This document shows, piece after piece, positions 24,888-34,294 of a DNA stretch of 64,000 bases. This DNA comes from Streptomyces sp. RKAG290 (GTDB lineage Bacteria > Actinomycetota > Actinomycetes > Streptomycetales > Streptomycetaceae), in the NCBI RefSeq assembly GCF_023701695.1, contig NZ_JAJOZC010000001.1, forward strand, positions 5,703,894 through 5,767,893. The letters run 5' to 3'. Within the stretch, counting starts at the first letter, position 1. Each line of letters begins with the position of its first letter. A program made the translations under genes and the position numbers. The notes under the pieces were generated by a model, which was not told the origin of the DNA, searched no databases, and saw only the letters and a list, made by a program, of their open reading frames with translations.

Positions 24888-26367
24888 ATGCTTGCCGACG
24901 AGGTGTTGGTCGCGGGGCAGTGGCGGCAGGGCCGCGGAGCCCTCATCGAGACGGTCGACCCGGCCACCGGCCAGGTCATCGCCACCGTGCACGCCGCATC
25001 CCTCGACGACGTCGAGGAGGCCGCCGCCGCAGCCGCCCACGCCGCCCAGGACCCCGCCTGGCGCGAGCTGCCCGCCCACCTCCGCGCCCGGCTGCTGCAC
25101 CGCATCGCCGACCTCGTCGAGGACAGCGCCGACCGGCTGTCCGCCCTGCAGACCGCCGACACCGGCAAGTGCCGCACCGAGACCCGCGCCCTCGTCCTCA
25201 GCGCCGCCGGCACTTTCCGCTACACCGCCGCCGCCCTGGAGACCGCCGAGGACGCCCTCACCCCCTCCCGCGGCCCCTACGTCACCATGAGCGTCCACGA
25301 ACCCATCGGCGTCGTCGGCGCGATCACCCCCTGGAACTCGCCGATCGCCAGCGACGCCCAGAAGCTCGCCCCCGCACTCGCCGCGGGCAACGCCGTCCTC
25401 CTCAAGCCCGCCGAATGGACCCCGCTCGTCGCCCTCGCCCTGGGCCGCCTCGTCCACCAGGCACTCACCGAGGCCGCACTGCCCACCGCGCTGCTCTCCG
25501 TCCTGCCCGGCCGCGGCAGCGTCATCGGGGACGCCATCGTCCGCCACCGGGCCGTCGGAAAGGTCACCTTCACCGGCGGCACGAGCACCGGCCGCACCCT
25601 CGCCCACGCCGCCGCCGACAAGCTGATGCCCCTCTCGCTGGAGCTCGGCGGCAAGTCACCGACCGTCGTCCTGGAGGACGCCGACCTGGAGCAGGCCCTG
25701 GCCGGTGTCATGTACGGCGTCTTCTCCTCCAGCGGACAGAGCTGCATCGCCGGCTCCCGGCTCTTCGTCGCCCGCTCCCGCTACGAGGAGTTCCTCACCG
25801 AACTCGTCGCCCGCACCGAGAAGCTCCGCGTCGGCCCCGGCACCGACCCCGACACCCAGGTCGCCCCCTCGTCCACCACAGGCACCGCGACAGCGTCGCC
25901 GCGCACGTCGACCTGGCCCGCGCGGAGGGCGCCACCGTGCGGTGCGGGGGAGCGGCCCCGAGGGCGAGCGCTACCGCGACGGCGCCTACTACCTCCCCAC
26001 CGTCCTGGACAGCCTGCCCAACACCGCCCGCGTCTGCCAGGAGGAGATCTTCGGCCCCGTCCTGATCGCCCTGCCCTTCGACGACGAGGACGACCTCGTC
26101 GCCCAGGCCAACGACAGCGTGTACGGACTGGCCTGCGGCATCTGGACCCGCGACCACGCCCGCGCCTGGCGCCTGGCCCGCCGCATCGACGCGGGCACCG
26201 TCTGGATCAACACGTACAAGCAGTTCAGCATCTCCACCCCCTTCGGCGGACTGAAGGACAGCGGCATCGGCACCGAGAAGGGCCGCGACCTCATCCGCGG
26301 CTACCAGCGGCAGAAGTCCCTCTACTGGGCCACCGACACCACCCCGCTGCCCTGGGCCGGCCGCTGA
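24888..26367 (+). CDS. Aldehyde dehydrogenase (two frameshifts)
   Basis: About 493 residues once two bases are restored, in C runs 25864-25868 and 25956-25959. NAD-dependent ALDH features: ITPWNSPIASDAQKLAPALA, KPAEWTPL, FTGGTSTGRTLAHAA, the Glu in LELGGKSPTVV, the catalytic Cys in SSGQSCIAGSRLF, EEIFGPVL and STPFGGLKDSGIGTEKG. It resembles hydroxymuconic-semialdehyde or betaine-aldehyde type enzymes. It heads the aromatic catabolic operon and may oxidise a ring-cleavage semialdehyde. Both breaks lie within 100 bases and compensate only with a third change, so read error is likely. Confidence 0.88.
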
Positions 26368-26460
26368 CACCGCCCGAGCCGCCCACCTCCCACGAGCCGC
26401 ACGCGTCACGCGAGCAGCCCGAGTCGCCCGAGCCGCACGAAGAGAAGCGGGAGAACCCCA

Positions 26461-27439
26461 TGCACGAGCACCCCCACATCCGCCCCGCCGCCCCCAGGAA
26501 CCCATCGCCCGGCTGCGCGCCCTGCGCTCCGTCGAGCTGCACACCCCCGCCTTCACCGAGTCCGCCGACTTCTACGCCGAGGTCTGGGGCCTGGAACCCG
26601 TCGAACGCGAGGCGGACGCCACCTGGCTGCGCGGCACCGGGGAGGAACACCACGTCCTCGCCCTCACCCGCGACGAACGCAACGGCCTCGGCCGCATCAC
26701 CTTCGCCGTCGCCACCCCCGCCGAGATCGACGAGGCGGCCCGCCGGCTCCTCGCCCGCGGCCTCGTCCCCACCGCCGGCCCCGGCCCCCTCGACCAGGTC
26801 GGCGGCGGCTACGGACTCCGCTTCACCGACCCCGAGGGCCGGCTGATCGAACTCAGCGCCCAGACCCACGCCGTCACCCCGCGCGGCCGGGACGCCGCCG
26901 TCCCCGTCGGCGTCACCCACACCGTCCTCAACACCACCGACATCGACGCCGCCGTCGCCTTCTACACCTCAGTCCTCGGCCTGCGCGTCTCCGACTGGTC
27001 CGAACACCAGATGGCGTTCCTGCGCTGCAACGCCGACCACCACTGCATCGCCTTCAACCAGGCCGAGTGGACCTCCCTCAACCACGTCGCGTACGAGATG
27101 ACATCCGTCGACCACTTCATGCGCGGCCTCGGCCGGCTCCGCCACCACGGCATCGACCCGCAGTGGGGGCCCGGCCGGCACGGCCCCGGCAACAACACGT
27201 TCTCGTACTTCACCGACCCCGCCGGACTCGTCTGCGAATACACCTCCGAGGTCGCCCAGATCGTCGAGGACGCCTGGATCGCCAAGGTCTGGCGCCGCAC
27301 CCCCGACCTCTCCGACCTGTGGGGAACCGCAGGCCCGCCCTCCGCGAAGATCCGCTGCCACATGGCCGGCACCCCCGACCCCGGCCCCCTGGGGGGCGTC
27401 GCAGCCCCCACCGACGCACCAGAAGAGGTGACCGCGTGA
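26461..27439 (+). CDS. Extradiol-type VOC dioxygenase (frameshifted)
   Basis: About 326 residues after restoring one C in the run 26491-26495. Two vicinal-oxygen-chelate domains are seen (about 20-135 and 148-270). Candidate Fe(II) ligands follow the 2-His-1-Glu pattern: His in VTHTVLN, His in LNHVAYEM and Glu in LVCEYTSE. The pattern fits type I extradiol ring cleavage (catechol 2,3-dioxygenase/BphC group). GGGAG precedes the ATG; the stop overlaps the next gene (GTGA). It would cut the catecholic product made by the Rieske oxygenase and SDRs of this cluster; the true substrate is unknown. Confidence 0.8.
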
Positions 27440-28275
27440 CCGCCACCCTCACCCCCCGGCCGCAAACCCACACCCGTCCCGCCCGCCCCGTCCGCCGCAT
27501 CGGCCTCGTCGGCTGGGGAGCCATCGGACGCGTCGTCGGCACCGCACTCGCCGAAGGGCACATCCCCGGCGCCGAACTCACCTGCATCATCGACAACCGG
27601 CCCCTCGTCGACGCCCCCGCACCCCAGCTCTCCTTCGACGACGCCCTCGCCGTCTGCGACCTCGTCGTCGAAGCGGCGGGCCAGGCAGTGGTACGCGAAT
27701 GGGCCGAGCGCGTCCTGCACAGCGGCGCCGACCTGCTGATCGCCTCCACCGGCGCCCTCGTCGACCCCGCACTCGTCGAACGGCTGCGCGCCGCGGGACC
27801 CGGACGCGTCTACTTCACCGGCGGAGCCGTCGGCGGACTCGACCTCCTCCAGGCCGTCCGCGGCCTCGGCCCCCTCACCTCCGTCACCCTCACCACCACC
27901 AAGCTCCCCGCCACCCTCCACCAGCCGTGGATGGACGCCGAGCTGACCGAGCGGCTGCGCACCACCACCGAACCCGTCGAGGTGATGCGCGGCACCGCAC
28001 GCGACGTACCGGTGAAGTTCCCCAAGTCCACCAACGTCGCCGCCTCCGTCGCCCTCGCCACCGGCGACCCCGACCTCGTCGAGGTGGTCGTCGTCGCCGA
28101 CCCGGCCGCCACCCTCACCCGGCACGTCATCGAAGCAGCCGGCCCGCACGGCACCTACCGCTTCGAGGTCGCCCACCGGCCCGACGCCGCCAACCCCGCC
28201 ACCAGCCAGGTCGTCCCGCACGCCGTGCTCCGCAGCCTCGGCGCCGTCGTCGGCCGGGCAGGACAGATCCTGTGA
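27436..28275 (+). CDS. Aspartate dehydrogenase-like NAD(P)-binding protein
   Basis: 279 residues, GTG start overlapping the previous stop by four bases. The N-terminal Rossmann loop is GLVGWGAIGRVVG; the C-terminal part has ASTGALVDPALVERL, VYFTGGAVGGLDLLQAV, VKFPKSTNVAASVALA and a final VPHAVLRSLG, all family features of L-aspartate dehydrogenase (NadX type). No nad biosynthesis gene is nearby. Its place in an aromatic operon suggests work on an imino or oxo acid from ring cleavage, or deamination of a nitrogen-bearing side chain. That role is inferred. Confidence 0.8.
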   Translation: MTATLTPRPQTHTRPARPVRRIGLVGWGAIGRVVGTALAEGHIPGAELTCIIDNRPLVDAPAPQLSFDDALAVCDLVVEAAGQAVVREWAERVLHSGADLLIASTGALVDPALVERLRAAGPGRVYFTGGAVGGLDLLQAVRGLGPLTSVTLTTTKLPATLHQPWMDAELTERLRTTTEPVEVMRGTARDVPVKFPKSTNVAASVALATGDPDLVEVVVVADPAATLTRHVIEAAGPHGTYRFEVAHRPDAANPATSQVVPHAVLRSLGAVVGRAGQIL

Positions 28276-29156
28276 CCGCCGCAGACCACGCGGACACCGC
28301 ACCGGCCGCCGGGGACCACGGGGACACGCAGGCCGCCGCGCACCGCGCGGACACCGCACCGGCCGCCGTCGACACCGCCACGCTGCACACCCGGGAGGCC
28401 GGCGACCCCTACGCCCCGCTGCTGCTCTGCCTGCACGGCATCGGCTCCTCCTCCGCCGCCTTCACCCCCCAGCTCGACCAACTCGCCGACCAGGTACACG
28501 TGGTGGCCTGGGACGCCCCCGGCTACGCGGAATCCGCCGACCCCGCACGCGCCCCCGGCCTCGACGGATACGCCGACACCGCCGCCGCCCTCATCCGCGA
28601 ACACGGCGGCCCCGCCCACGTACTCGGCGTCTCCTGGGGCGGCGTCATCGCCCTGCGCCTCGCCGCCCGCCACCCCGGCCTCGTCGCCTCCCTGATCGTC
28701 GCCGACTCCAGCCGCGGCTCCGGCACCCACCCGGACAAGGCGAAGGCCATGCGCGGACGGGCGGAACAACTCGCCGCCGAAGGGCCCGGAGCCTTCGCCG
28801 CCGCCCGCGGACCACGCCTGGTCTCCGCCGGCGCACCCCCCGCACTCGTCGAACGCGTCGTCGCCACCATGGCCGCCGCCGTCCGCAGCCCCGGCTACGG
28901 ATACGCCGCCCAGGCCATGGCCGACACCGACCTCACCGACGACCTGCCCGCCATCACCGCACCCGCCCTCGTCCTGTGCGGCGAACAGGACACCGTCACC
29001 GGCACCGACGAGTCGCAGGCCATCGCCGGAGCACTCACCAGATCCGTCTACGTCACCCTCTCCGGCGCCGGACACCTCGCCAACCAGGAACGGCCCGAGG
29101 CCTTCAACGCCTGGGTCCGCGCCCACCTCCACGTCGTCGCCCGCGTACCCGCCTAG
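28272..29156 (+). CDS. Alpha/beta hydrolase (ring-fission product hydrolase-like)
   Basis: 294 residues, GTG start in a GTGA overlap. The fold shows LLLCLHGIGSSSAAF (oxyanion His-Gly), the nucleophile elbow GVSWGG, the acid near LCGEQDTVTG and the His in SGAGHLANQERPEAF. The first 35 residues are a low-complexity Ala/Asp/His repeat. Meta-cleavage pathways use such hydrolases on 2-hydroxymuconic semialdehyde-type products, which suits the extradiol dioxygenase two genes upstream. Confidence 0.85.
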   Translation: MTAADHADTAPAAGDHGDTQAAAHRADTAPAAVDTATLHTREAGDPYAPLLLCLHGIGSSSAAFTPQLDQLADQVHVVAWDAPGYAESADPARAPGLDGYADTAAALIREHGGPAHVLGVSWGGVIALRLAARHPGLVASLIVADSSRGSGTHPDKAKAMRGRAEQLAAEGPGAFAAARGPRLVSAGAPPALVERVVATMAAAVRSPGYGYAAQAMADTDLTDDLPAITAPALVLCGEQDTVTGTDESQAIAGALTRSVYVTLSGAGHLANQERPEAFNAWVRAHLHVVARVPA

Positions 29157-29168
29157 GGCCTCTCGTCC

Positions 29169-29208
29169 GGATCAGGCCGGATCAAGCCGGATCAGGCCGT
29201 ATCAGCGC
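29169..29208. repeat. Short tandem repeat, 10-bp unit
   Basis: GGATCAGGCC, GGATCAAGCC, GGATCAGGCC and a degenerate fourth copy follow directly after the hydrolase stop, before the cupin gene. The 118-base gap holds no other feature apart from a run of CCCAACACC repeats near 29230. Confidence 0.8.
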
Positions 29209-29274
29209 CGGACAGACCAGGCGACGAACCCCCAACACCCCCAACACCCCCACCACCGAACCAAGGAGCATCTC

Positions 29275-29796
29275 GTGCCCATCGACAACACCCCGTACGA
29301 GAACGACGGCGACCTCGCGAAGTACACCGACTCCCTCATCGCCACCAAGGACTCCCGCCGGCCCGACTGGAACACCCTGTCCTTCCAGGAGAAGGCCGGC
29401 GCCCAGTACCGCCGCGCCCAGATCCGCTACGTCGGCTCCGGGGCCACCGGAAACCACGAGAGCGACAACCGCATCCTGCCCTCCGGCGGCTTCACCCTCT
29501 CCAACATGCTGCTCCCGCCGGGCGCCGAAGGACCCGAACACACCCACCACGACGTCGAGGAAGCCTTCTTCGTCCTGGAGGGCCAGGTCAGGGTCGGCAT
29601 CCACCGCGGCGCCGACGAGGCCGAATACCGCACCCTCGGCTACCGCGACATGATCGTCGTGCCCGCCGGAGTGGCCCGCTCACTGAAGAACGAGGGCGAC
29701 ACCGACGCCCTGTTCTGCGTGATCATCGGCACGCAGAAGCCGCAGGTGCCGACCTACCCCGAGCACTCCCCGATGCACGGCGTCACCCGCGACTGA
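29275..29796 (+). CDS. Cupin-domain protein
   Basis: 173 residues, GTG start with AAGGAG upstream. One cupin barrel is clear: GPEHTHHDVEEAFFVLEGQVRVG gives the His-x-His and Glu metal ligands, and YRDMIVVPAGVARSLKNEGD the second motif. Small cupins in aromatic clusters may be isomerases, dioxygenases or decarboxylases of ring-cleavage products. I cannot choose among these. Its stop shares a base with the next ATG (TGATG). Confidence 0.82.
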   Translation: MPIDNTPYENDGDLAKYTDSLIATKDSRRPDWNTLSFQEKAGAQYRRAQIRYVGSGATGNHESDNRILPSGGFTLSNMLLPPGAEGPEHTHHDVEEAFFVLEGQVRVGIHRGADEAEYRTLGYRDMIVVPAGVARSLKNEGDTDALFCVIIGTQKPQVPTYPEHSPMHGVTRD

Positions 29797-30554
29797 TGGC
29801 CACCGACGACACCCCCCGCACGGTCGTCGTCACCGGCGCCGGCCGCGGCCTGGGACTTGCCGCGGCCCGCCGGATCGGCCGCGACGGCCACCGCGTCGTC
29901 ATCGCCGAACTCGACGAGGCCACCGGCAGACAGGCCGCCGACGACCTGCGCGCCGAAGGCATCACCGCGCACTACCACCCGCTCGACGTCGCCGACCCGG
30001 ACTCCGCCGACGCCCTCGCCGCCACCCTCACCGGCGACGGCACCCGGCTCCACGGACTGGTCAACAACGCCGGACTCGCCAACGCCGTGGGCGGCAAACC
30101 CTTCCACGAGATCGACATCGAGGCATGGGACCGCATCATGACGGTCAACGCCCGCGGCCCCTGGCTCGTCGCCCGCGCACTCCTGCCACTCATGCGGGCA
30201 CAAGGCAGCGGCCGGATCGTCAACCTCGCCTCGGACGCCGCCCTGTACGGCTCGCCCCGGCTCGCCCACTACATCGCCTCCAAGGGCGCCGTGATCTCCC
30301 TGACCCGGGCCATGGCGCGCGAGACCGGCGACCACGGCATCACCGTCAACGCCGTGGCCCCCGGCCTCACCGAGGGGGAGTCCGCAGTGGACATCCCCGC
30401 CGAACGCCACGAGCTCTACCGGCTCAACCGGGCGATCTCCCGGCCACAGCAACCGGCCGACCTCGTCGGCCTGATCGCCTTCCTCATCGGCGACGAGTCC
30501 GGCTACATCACCGGCCAGACCTTCGCGGTCAACGGCGGCTTCACGATGAACTGA
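29796..30554 (+). CDS. Short-chain dehydrogenase/reductase
   Basis: 252 residues. VTGAGRGLGLAAARRIG cofactor loop, NNAG, the Ser in VNLASDAALYG, YIASKGA (Tyr/Lys), NAVAPGLT and a C-terminal GQTFAVNGGF typical of FabG-like SDRs. In the cluster it may act as a cis-dihydrodiol dehydrogenase after ring hydroxylation, or on an alcohol side chain. It is coupled to the cupin gene. Beyond its stop the operon is interrupted by 258 bases of repeats. Confidence 0.88.
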   Translation: MATDDTPRTVVVTGAGRGLGLAAARRIGRDGHRVVIAELDEATGRQAADDLRAEGITAHYHPLDVADPDSADALAATLTGDGTRLHGLVNNAGLANAVGGKPFHEIDIEAWDRIMTVNARGPWLVARALLPLMRAQGSGRIVNLASDAALYGSPRLAHYIASKGAVISLTRAMARETGDHGITVNAVAPGLTEGESAVDIPAERHELYRLNRAISRPQQPADLVGLIAFLIGDESGYITGQTFAVNGGFTMN

Positions 30555-30569
30555 GCCACCCGGGCCTGC

Positions 30570-30686
30570 CCTTCAAGCCCGCCCGGGCAAATCAGCCCGC
30601 CCGGGCAAATCAAGCCCGTCCGGGCAAATCAAGCCCGTCCGATCAAGCCCGCCCGGGCAAATCAAGCCCGTCCGGCGATTGAGGAC
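30570..30686. repeat. Array of dispersed-repeat fragments
   Basis: Five head-to-tail copies of a unit near 20 bases, CGGGCAAATCAAGCCCG with variants, end in the full element TCCGGCGATTGAGGAC. Each unit contains the inverted pair CGGGC/GCCCG and can fold. The array separates the two SDR genes of the aromatic cluster. Confidence 0.8.
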
Positions 30687-30693
30687 ACCACCC

Positions 30694-30812
30694 GCACCGG
30701 GGTCCCGGTGCCCTCGCGGAGCACCCCGGACCCCCAACCCGCAAGGAACCCCGCACCGGGGTCCCGGTGCCCCCGCGGAGCACCCCGGACCCCCCAACCC
30801 GTAAGGAACCCC
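30694..30812. repeat. Two direct copies of a 59-bp element ending at a start codon
   Basis: Units begin at 30694 and 30753 and differ at about three bases. Each opens with the perfect palindrome GCACCGGGGTCCCGGTGC and ends AAGGAACCCC. The second copy ends exactly before the ATG at 30813, so the ribosome-binding region is part of the repeat. A third partial copy occurs at about 35818-35850. Confidence 0.8.
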
Positions 30813-31598
30813 ATGGACCTCCGCCTGAAAGGCCACCGCATCCTCGTCACCGGCGGCAGCTCCGGCGTCGGCCTCGCCACGGTCCGCACACTGCTCGCCG
30901 AAGGCGCCCGCGTCGCCACCTGCGGCCGCCGCGCCGACACCCTCGCCACCGCCCTCGACGGCCTCGCCGGACCCGACAGGCTCTACCACGCACCCTGCGA
31001 CGTACGCGACGAAGCCGCCGTACGGGCCTTCACCGAAACCGCCGCGACACGCCTCGGCGGCATCGACGGACTCGTCAACAACGCCGGCGCCTCCCGGATG
31101 AAACCCTTCGCCGAGACGACCGCCGACGACTGGCGCGACGAACTGGAACTGAAGTTCTTCGGCGTCCTCAACCCCCTGAACGCCGCCCTTCCCCACCTGC
31201 GCGCATCCGGCCACGCCTCCGTCGTCAACATCAACGCCGTGCTCGCCAAACAGCCCGAGACCGCACTCATGACCACCAGCGCCGCCCGCGCCGGCATCCT
31301 CAACCTCTCCACCTCACTGTCCAAGGAACTCGCCCCCGACGGCATCCGCGTCAACTCCGTCTGCCTCGGGCTCATCGACACCGGACAGTGGGAACGCCGC
31401 TACGCCGCATCCGGCAGCCCCCTCGACTACCCGGCCTGGCAGGCCGAACTCGCCGCCGACCGGGGCATCGCCCTGGGCCGCCTCGGCAACGCCGACGAAG
31501 TCGCGTACGCCGTCACCGCACTCCTCTCACCCAGGGCCTCCTACATCACCGGCACCACCGTCGACGTCTGCGGCGGCGTCAACCGAGCCATCGCGTAA
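30813..31598 (+). CDS. Short-chain dehydrogenase/reductase
   Basis: 261 residues. VTGGSSGVGLATVRTLL, NNAG, INAVLAKQPETALMTTSAAR at the Ser position, and GTTVDVCGGV at the end. The usual YxxxK is not evident: the region reads MTTSAARAGILNLS, so the catalytic Tyr/Lys pair appears replaced and activity is uncertain. The start is at the end of a duplicated repeat with AAGGAA as ribosome site. Role in the cluster unknown, possibly a non-classical reductase. Confidence 0.82.
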   Translation: MDLRLKGHRILVTGGSSGVGLATVRTLLAEGARVATCGRRADTLATALDGLAGPDRLYHAPCDVRDEAAVRAFTETAATRLGGIDGLVNNAGASRMKPFAETTADDWRDELELKFFGVLNPLNAALPHLRASGHASVVNINAVLAKQPETALMTTSAARAGILNLSTSLSKELAPDGIRVNSVCLGLIDTGQWERRYAASGSPLDYPAWQAELAADRGIALGRLGNADEVAYAVTALLSPRASYITGTTVDVCGGVNRAIA

Positions 31599-31642
31599 CC
31601 CCACAGCCCCCACCCCGTACCCCACCCACAGGAGCACCCGAC

Positions 31643-33313
31643 ATGACCCGACCCAACGGCGGCGACCTGCTCGTCGAGACGCTGCGCGGACTCGGCGTCG
31701 ACACCGTGTTCGGCATCGTCAGCGTGCACAACCTGCCGCTCGTCGAAGCCGTCGACCGCGACCTGCGCTTCGTCCCCGTCCGCCACGAAGCCGCCGCGGT
31801 CAACGCCGCCGACGGCCACGCCCGCGCCACCGGCAACCTCGGCTGCGCCCTCACCAGCACCGGAACCGGCGCCGGCAACGCGGCAGGCTCCCTCATCGAA
31901 TCCCTCAGCTCCGGCACCCCCGTCCTGCACATCACCGGCCAGATCGACAGCGAGTACCTCGGCTCCGGGCGCGGCTTCATCCACGAGACCAAGGACCAGC
32001 TCGGCATGCTCCGCGCGGTCTCCACCCACGCCGTCACCGTCACCGACGCCGCGAGCGCCGGCGACACCCTCCGCGAAGCCGCAGCCCGCGCACTGACCGC
32101 CCCGCACGGCCCGGTCAGCATCGAATGGCCCATCGACCTGCAGTTCGCCCCCCAGCACCTCACCGGCACCCCCGTCCGGACAGCCGCCGCACCCGCCCTC
32201 CCCGACCCGGCGCTCCTCGACGAGGCCGCCGCACTGCTGTCCGCCGCCCACCGCCCCCTGATCTGGGCAGGCGGCGGAGCCAACAGCGCCCGCCCCGAAC
32301 TCGCCGCACTCCTGGACGCGCTGAACGCCGGACTCGTCACCTCCAACTCCGGCCGCGGCTCCGTCCCCGAATCCGACGACCGGGTCCTCGGCAACTACGC
32401 CACCGCACCCGCAGGCCGCGCCCTGCTAGCCGAAGCCGACGTACTGCTCTCCATCGGCACGCACTTCCGCTCCAACGAAACCGCCGACTACAGCCTCGGA
32501 CTCCCGCCCGTCCACATCCAGCTGGACCTCGACCCGGCCGCCCCCGGCCGTGTGTACCCCGCCACCGTCGCCCTGCACGGCGACGCCACCGCCGTACTCG
32601 CCGCCCTCCTCGGACGCCTCACCAGCGGCGGTACGGAGCCGAGCTGGCCGGACCGCGTCCGCAGGGCCCGCACCGAAGCCCGCGCCGCACAACGCCACGC
32701 CATCGGACCCCAGGCCGCGATCAACGACGCCATCCGCGACGCCTGCCCGCCCGGATCCGTCATCGCCCGCGACGTCACCATCCCCTCCTCCACCTGGGGA
32801 AACCGGCTCCTGGAGATCACCGACCCGGCCACCAACGTCTTCCCGCGCGGCGGCGGCATCGGCCAGGGCCTCGCCATGGGAATCGGCGCCGCACTCGGCC
32901 GCCCCACCACCCCCACCGTCGTCATCGCCGGCGACGGCGGCCTCGCCGTCCACCTCGGCGAACTCCTCACCCTCGCCCAGGAGAAACCCGACCTCACCCT
33001 CCTCGTCTTCAACGACGGCGGCTACGGCGTCCTGCGCAACATGCAGGACAACCACTTCCCGCGCCGCTACGGAGTCGACCTCACCACCCCCGACTTCGCC
33101 CAGCTCGCCGCCGCCGTCGGCCTCCCGTACGCCCGCATCGCCGCCGAGTCCGACGCCGGACCCGTCATCAAGGAAGCCGTCAGCTCACCCGGCCCCACGC
33201 TCGTCGAGATCGACCTCACCGCACTCGGCCCGATGAACACCCCCTTCACCCCGCCGGTCAAGCTCCCCGCAACCGCCACCGATACCTCTGGAGAAGGAGG
33301 CAACCCGTCATGA
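31643..33313 (+). CDS. Thiamine-diphosphate-dependent enzyme (acetolactate synthase/decarboxylase-like)
   Basis: 556 residues in three domains. The N-terminal Pyr domain has the catalytic Glu in VRHEAAAVNAADGHARATG. The middle DHS-like domain has IWAGGGANSARPEL. The C-terminal PP domain has the Mg/ThDP motif GDGGLAVHLGELLTLA and NDGGYGVLRNM. Within an aromatic cluster it may decarboxylate a 2-oxo acid, as benzoylformate decarboxylase does, or condense two carbonyl compounds. It is not a housekeeping acetolactate synthase, since no small subunit is near. The stop overlaps the next ATG (ATGA). Confidence 0.85.
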   Translation: MTRPNGGDLLVETLRGLGVDTVFGIVSVHNLPLVEAVDRDLRFVPVRHEAAAVNAADGHARATGNLGCALTSTGTGAGNAAGSLIESLSSGTPVLHITGQIDSEYLGSGRGFIHETKDQLGMLRAVSTHAVTVTDAASAGDTLREAAARALTAPHGPVSIEWPIDLQFAPQHLTGTPVRTAAAPALPDPALLDEAAALLSAAHRPLIWAGGGANSARPELAALLDALNAGLVTSNSGRGSVPESDDRVLGNYATAPAGRALLAEADVLLSIGTHFRSNETADYSLGLPPVHIQLDLDPAAPGRVYPATVALHGDATAVLAALLGRLTSGGTEPSWPDRVRRARTEARAAQRHAIGPQAAINDAIRDACPPGSVIARDVTIPSSTWGNRLLEITDPATNVFPRGGGIGQGLAMGIGAALGRPTTPTVVIAGDGGLAVHLGELLTLAQEKPDLTLLVFNDGGYGVLRNMQDNHFPRRYGVDLTTPDFAQLAAAVGLPYARIAAESDAGPVIKEAVSSPGPTLVEIDLTALGPMNTPFTPPVKLPATATDTSGEGGNPS

Positions 33314-34272
33314 CACCCGCCGAGGAACCCCGGCTCGACCTGCTCGTCCACCGCATGACGTGGGAAGCCGACGGTGTCCTGAGCATCGAACTCACCCACC
33401 CGGACGGCGCCCCGCTGCCCGCCTGGCAGCCCGGCGCCCACATCGACGTACACACCGGCGGACACGTCCGCCAGTACTCCCTGTGCTCCGATCCCGCCGA
33501 CACCACCCACTGGCGCATCGGCATCCTCCGGGAACCCGCCTCACGCGGCGGCTCCGCCCACCTCCACACCCAACTCCGCCCCGGCCACACCCTCCACGTC
33601 CAGGGCCCCCGCAACCACTTCGAGCTCGCCACCCCCGGCGACACCACCGGCTACCTCTTCATCGCAGGCGGCATCGGCATCACGCCCCTCCTCGCCATGG
33701 CCCGCGAGGCGGCCCGCACCCACACCCCGTGGCGGCTCGTCCACGGCGGCCGCACCCGCACCTCCATGGCCTTCGCCGCCGAACTCACCGCCCTCGCGCA
33801 ACTCCCCGGCGGATCCGTCGAATTCGTCCCCCAGGACGAACACGGCCACCTCGACCTCGACACCCTCCTCGGCGACCTCACCCCAGGCACCCAGGTCTAC
33901 TGCTGCGGCCCCGAACCCCTCCTCGCCGCAGTCGAGGAACGCTGCCCCGGCGCCCGCACCGAACGCTTCGCCGCCCCCACCGCACCACCGCGCGACGGCC
34001 AGGACAAATGCTTCGACGTCGTCTGCTCCCGCACCGGAATCACCGTCGAGGTCGCCCCCGACACCTCCGTACTCGACGCCCTGGAAACCGCCGGCATCAC
34101 CGTCGCCTCCTCCTGCCGCGACGGTATCTGCGGCACCTGCGAGACCAAGGTCCTCGAAGGCACCCCCGACCACCGCGACTTCCTCCTCACCGACGGCGAA
34201 CGCGAAACCGGCGCCTCGATGATGCTCTGCGTCTCCCGCGCCCGCACCCCCCGCCTCGTCCTCGACCTCTGA
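33310..34272 (+). CDS. VanB-type oxidoreductase (flavin, NAD, plant-type 2Fe-2S)
   Basis: 320 residues. An FMN/FAD-binding barrel with RQYSLCSD, a NAD-binding part with FIAGGIGITPLLAMA and YCCGPEPLL, and a C-terminal ferredoxin domain CRDGICGTCETKV ... MLCVSRA with the four 2Fe-2S cysteines. This is the phthalate dioxygenase reductase/vanillate demethylase beta architecture. It passes electrons from NAD(P)H to the Rieske protein encoded two genes downstream. The operon position and the absence of a separate ferredoxin make a two-component oxygenase the clear reading. Confidence 0.93.
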   Translation: MTPAEEPRLDLLVHRMTWEADGVLSIELTHPDGAPLPAWQPGAHIDVHTGGHVRQYSLCSDPADTTHWRIGILREPASRGGSAHLHTQLRPGHTLHVQGPRNHFELATPGDTTGYLFIAGGIGITPLLAMAREAARTHTPWRLVHGGRTRTSMAFAAELTALAQLPGGSVEFVPQDEHGHLDLDTLLGDLTPGTQVYCCGPEPLLAAVEERCPGARTERFAAPTAPPRDGQDKCFDVVCSRTGITVEVAPDTSVLDALETAGITVASSCRDGICGTCETKVLEGTPDHRDFLLTDGERETGASMMLCVSRARTPRLVLDL

Positions 34273-34294
34273 AACGCCCCCGAAGGGAGCCGAC

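Noticed and set aside
30570..30690. Possible CRISPR array from regularly spaced short repeats
   Set aside because: Units near 20 bases are directly adjacent with no unique spacers and no cas genes. They are fragments of the dispersed intergenic repeat.
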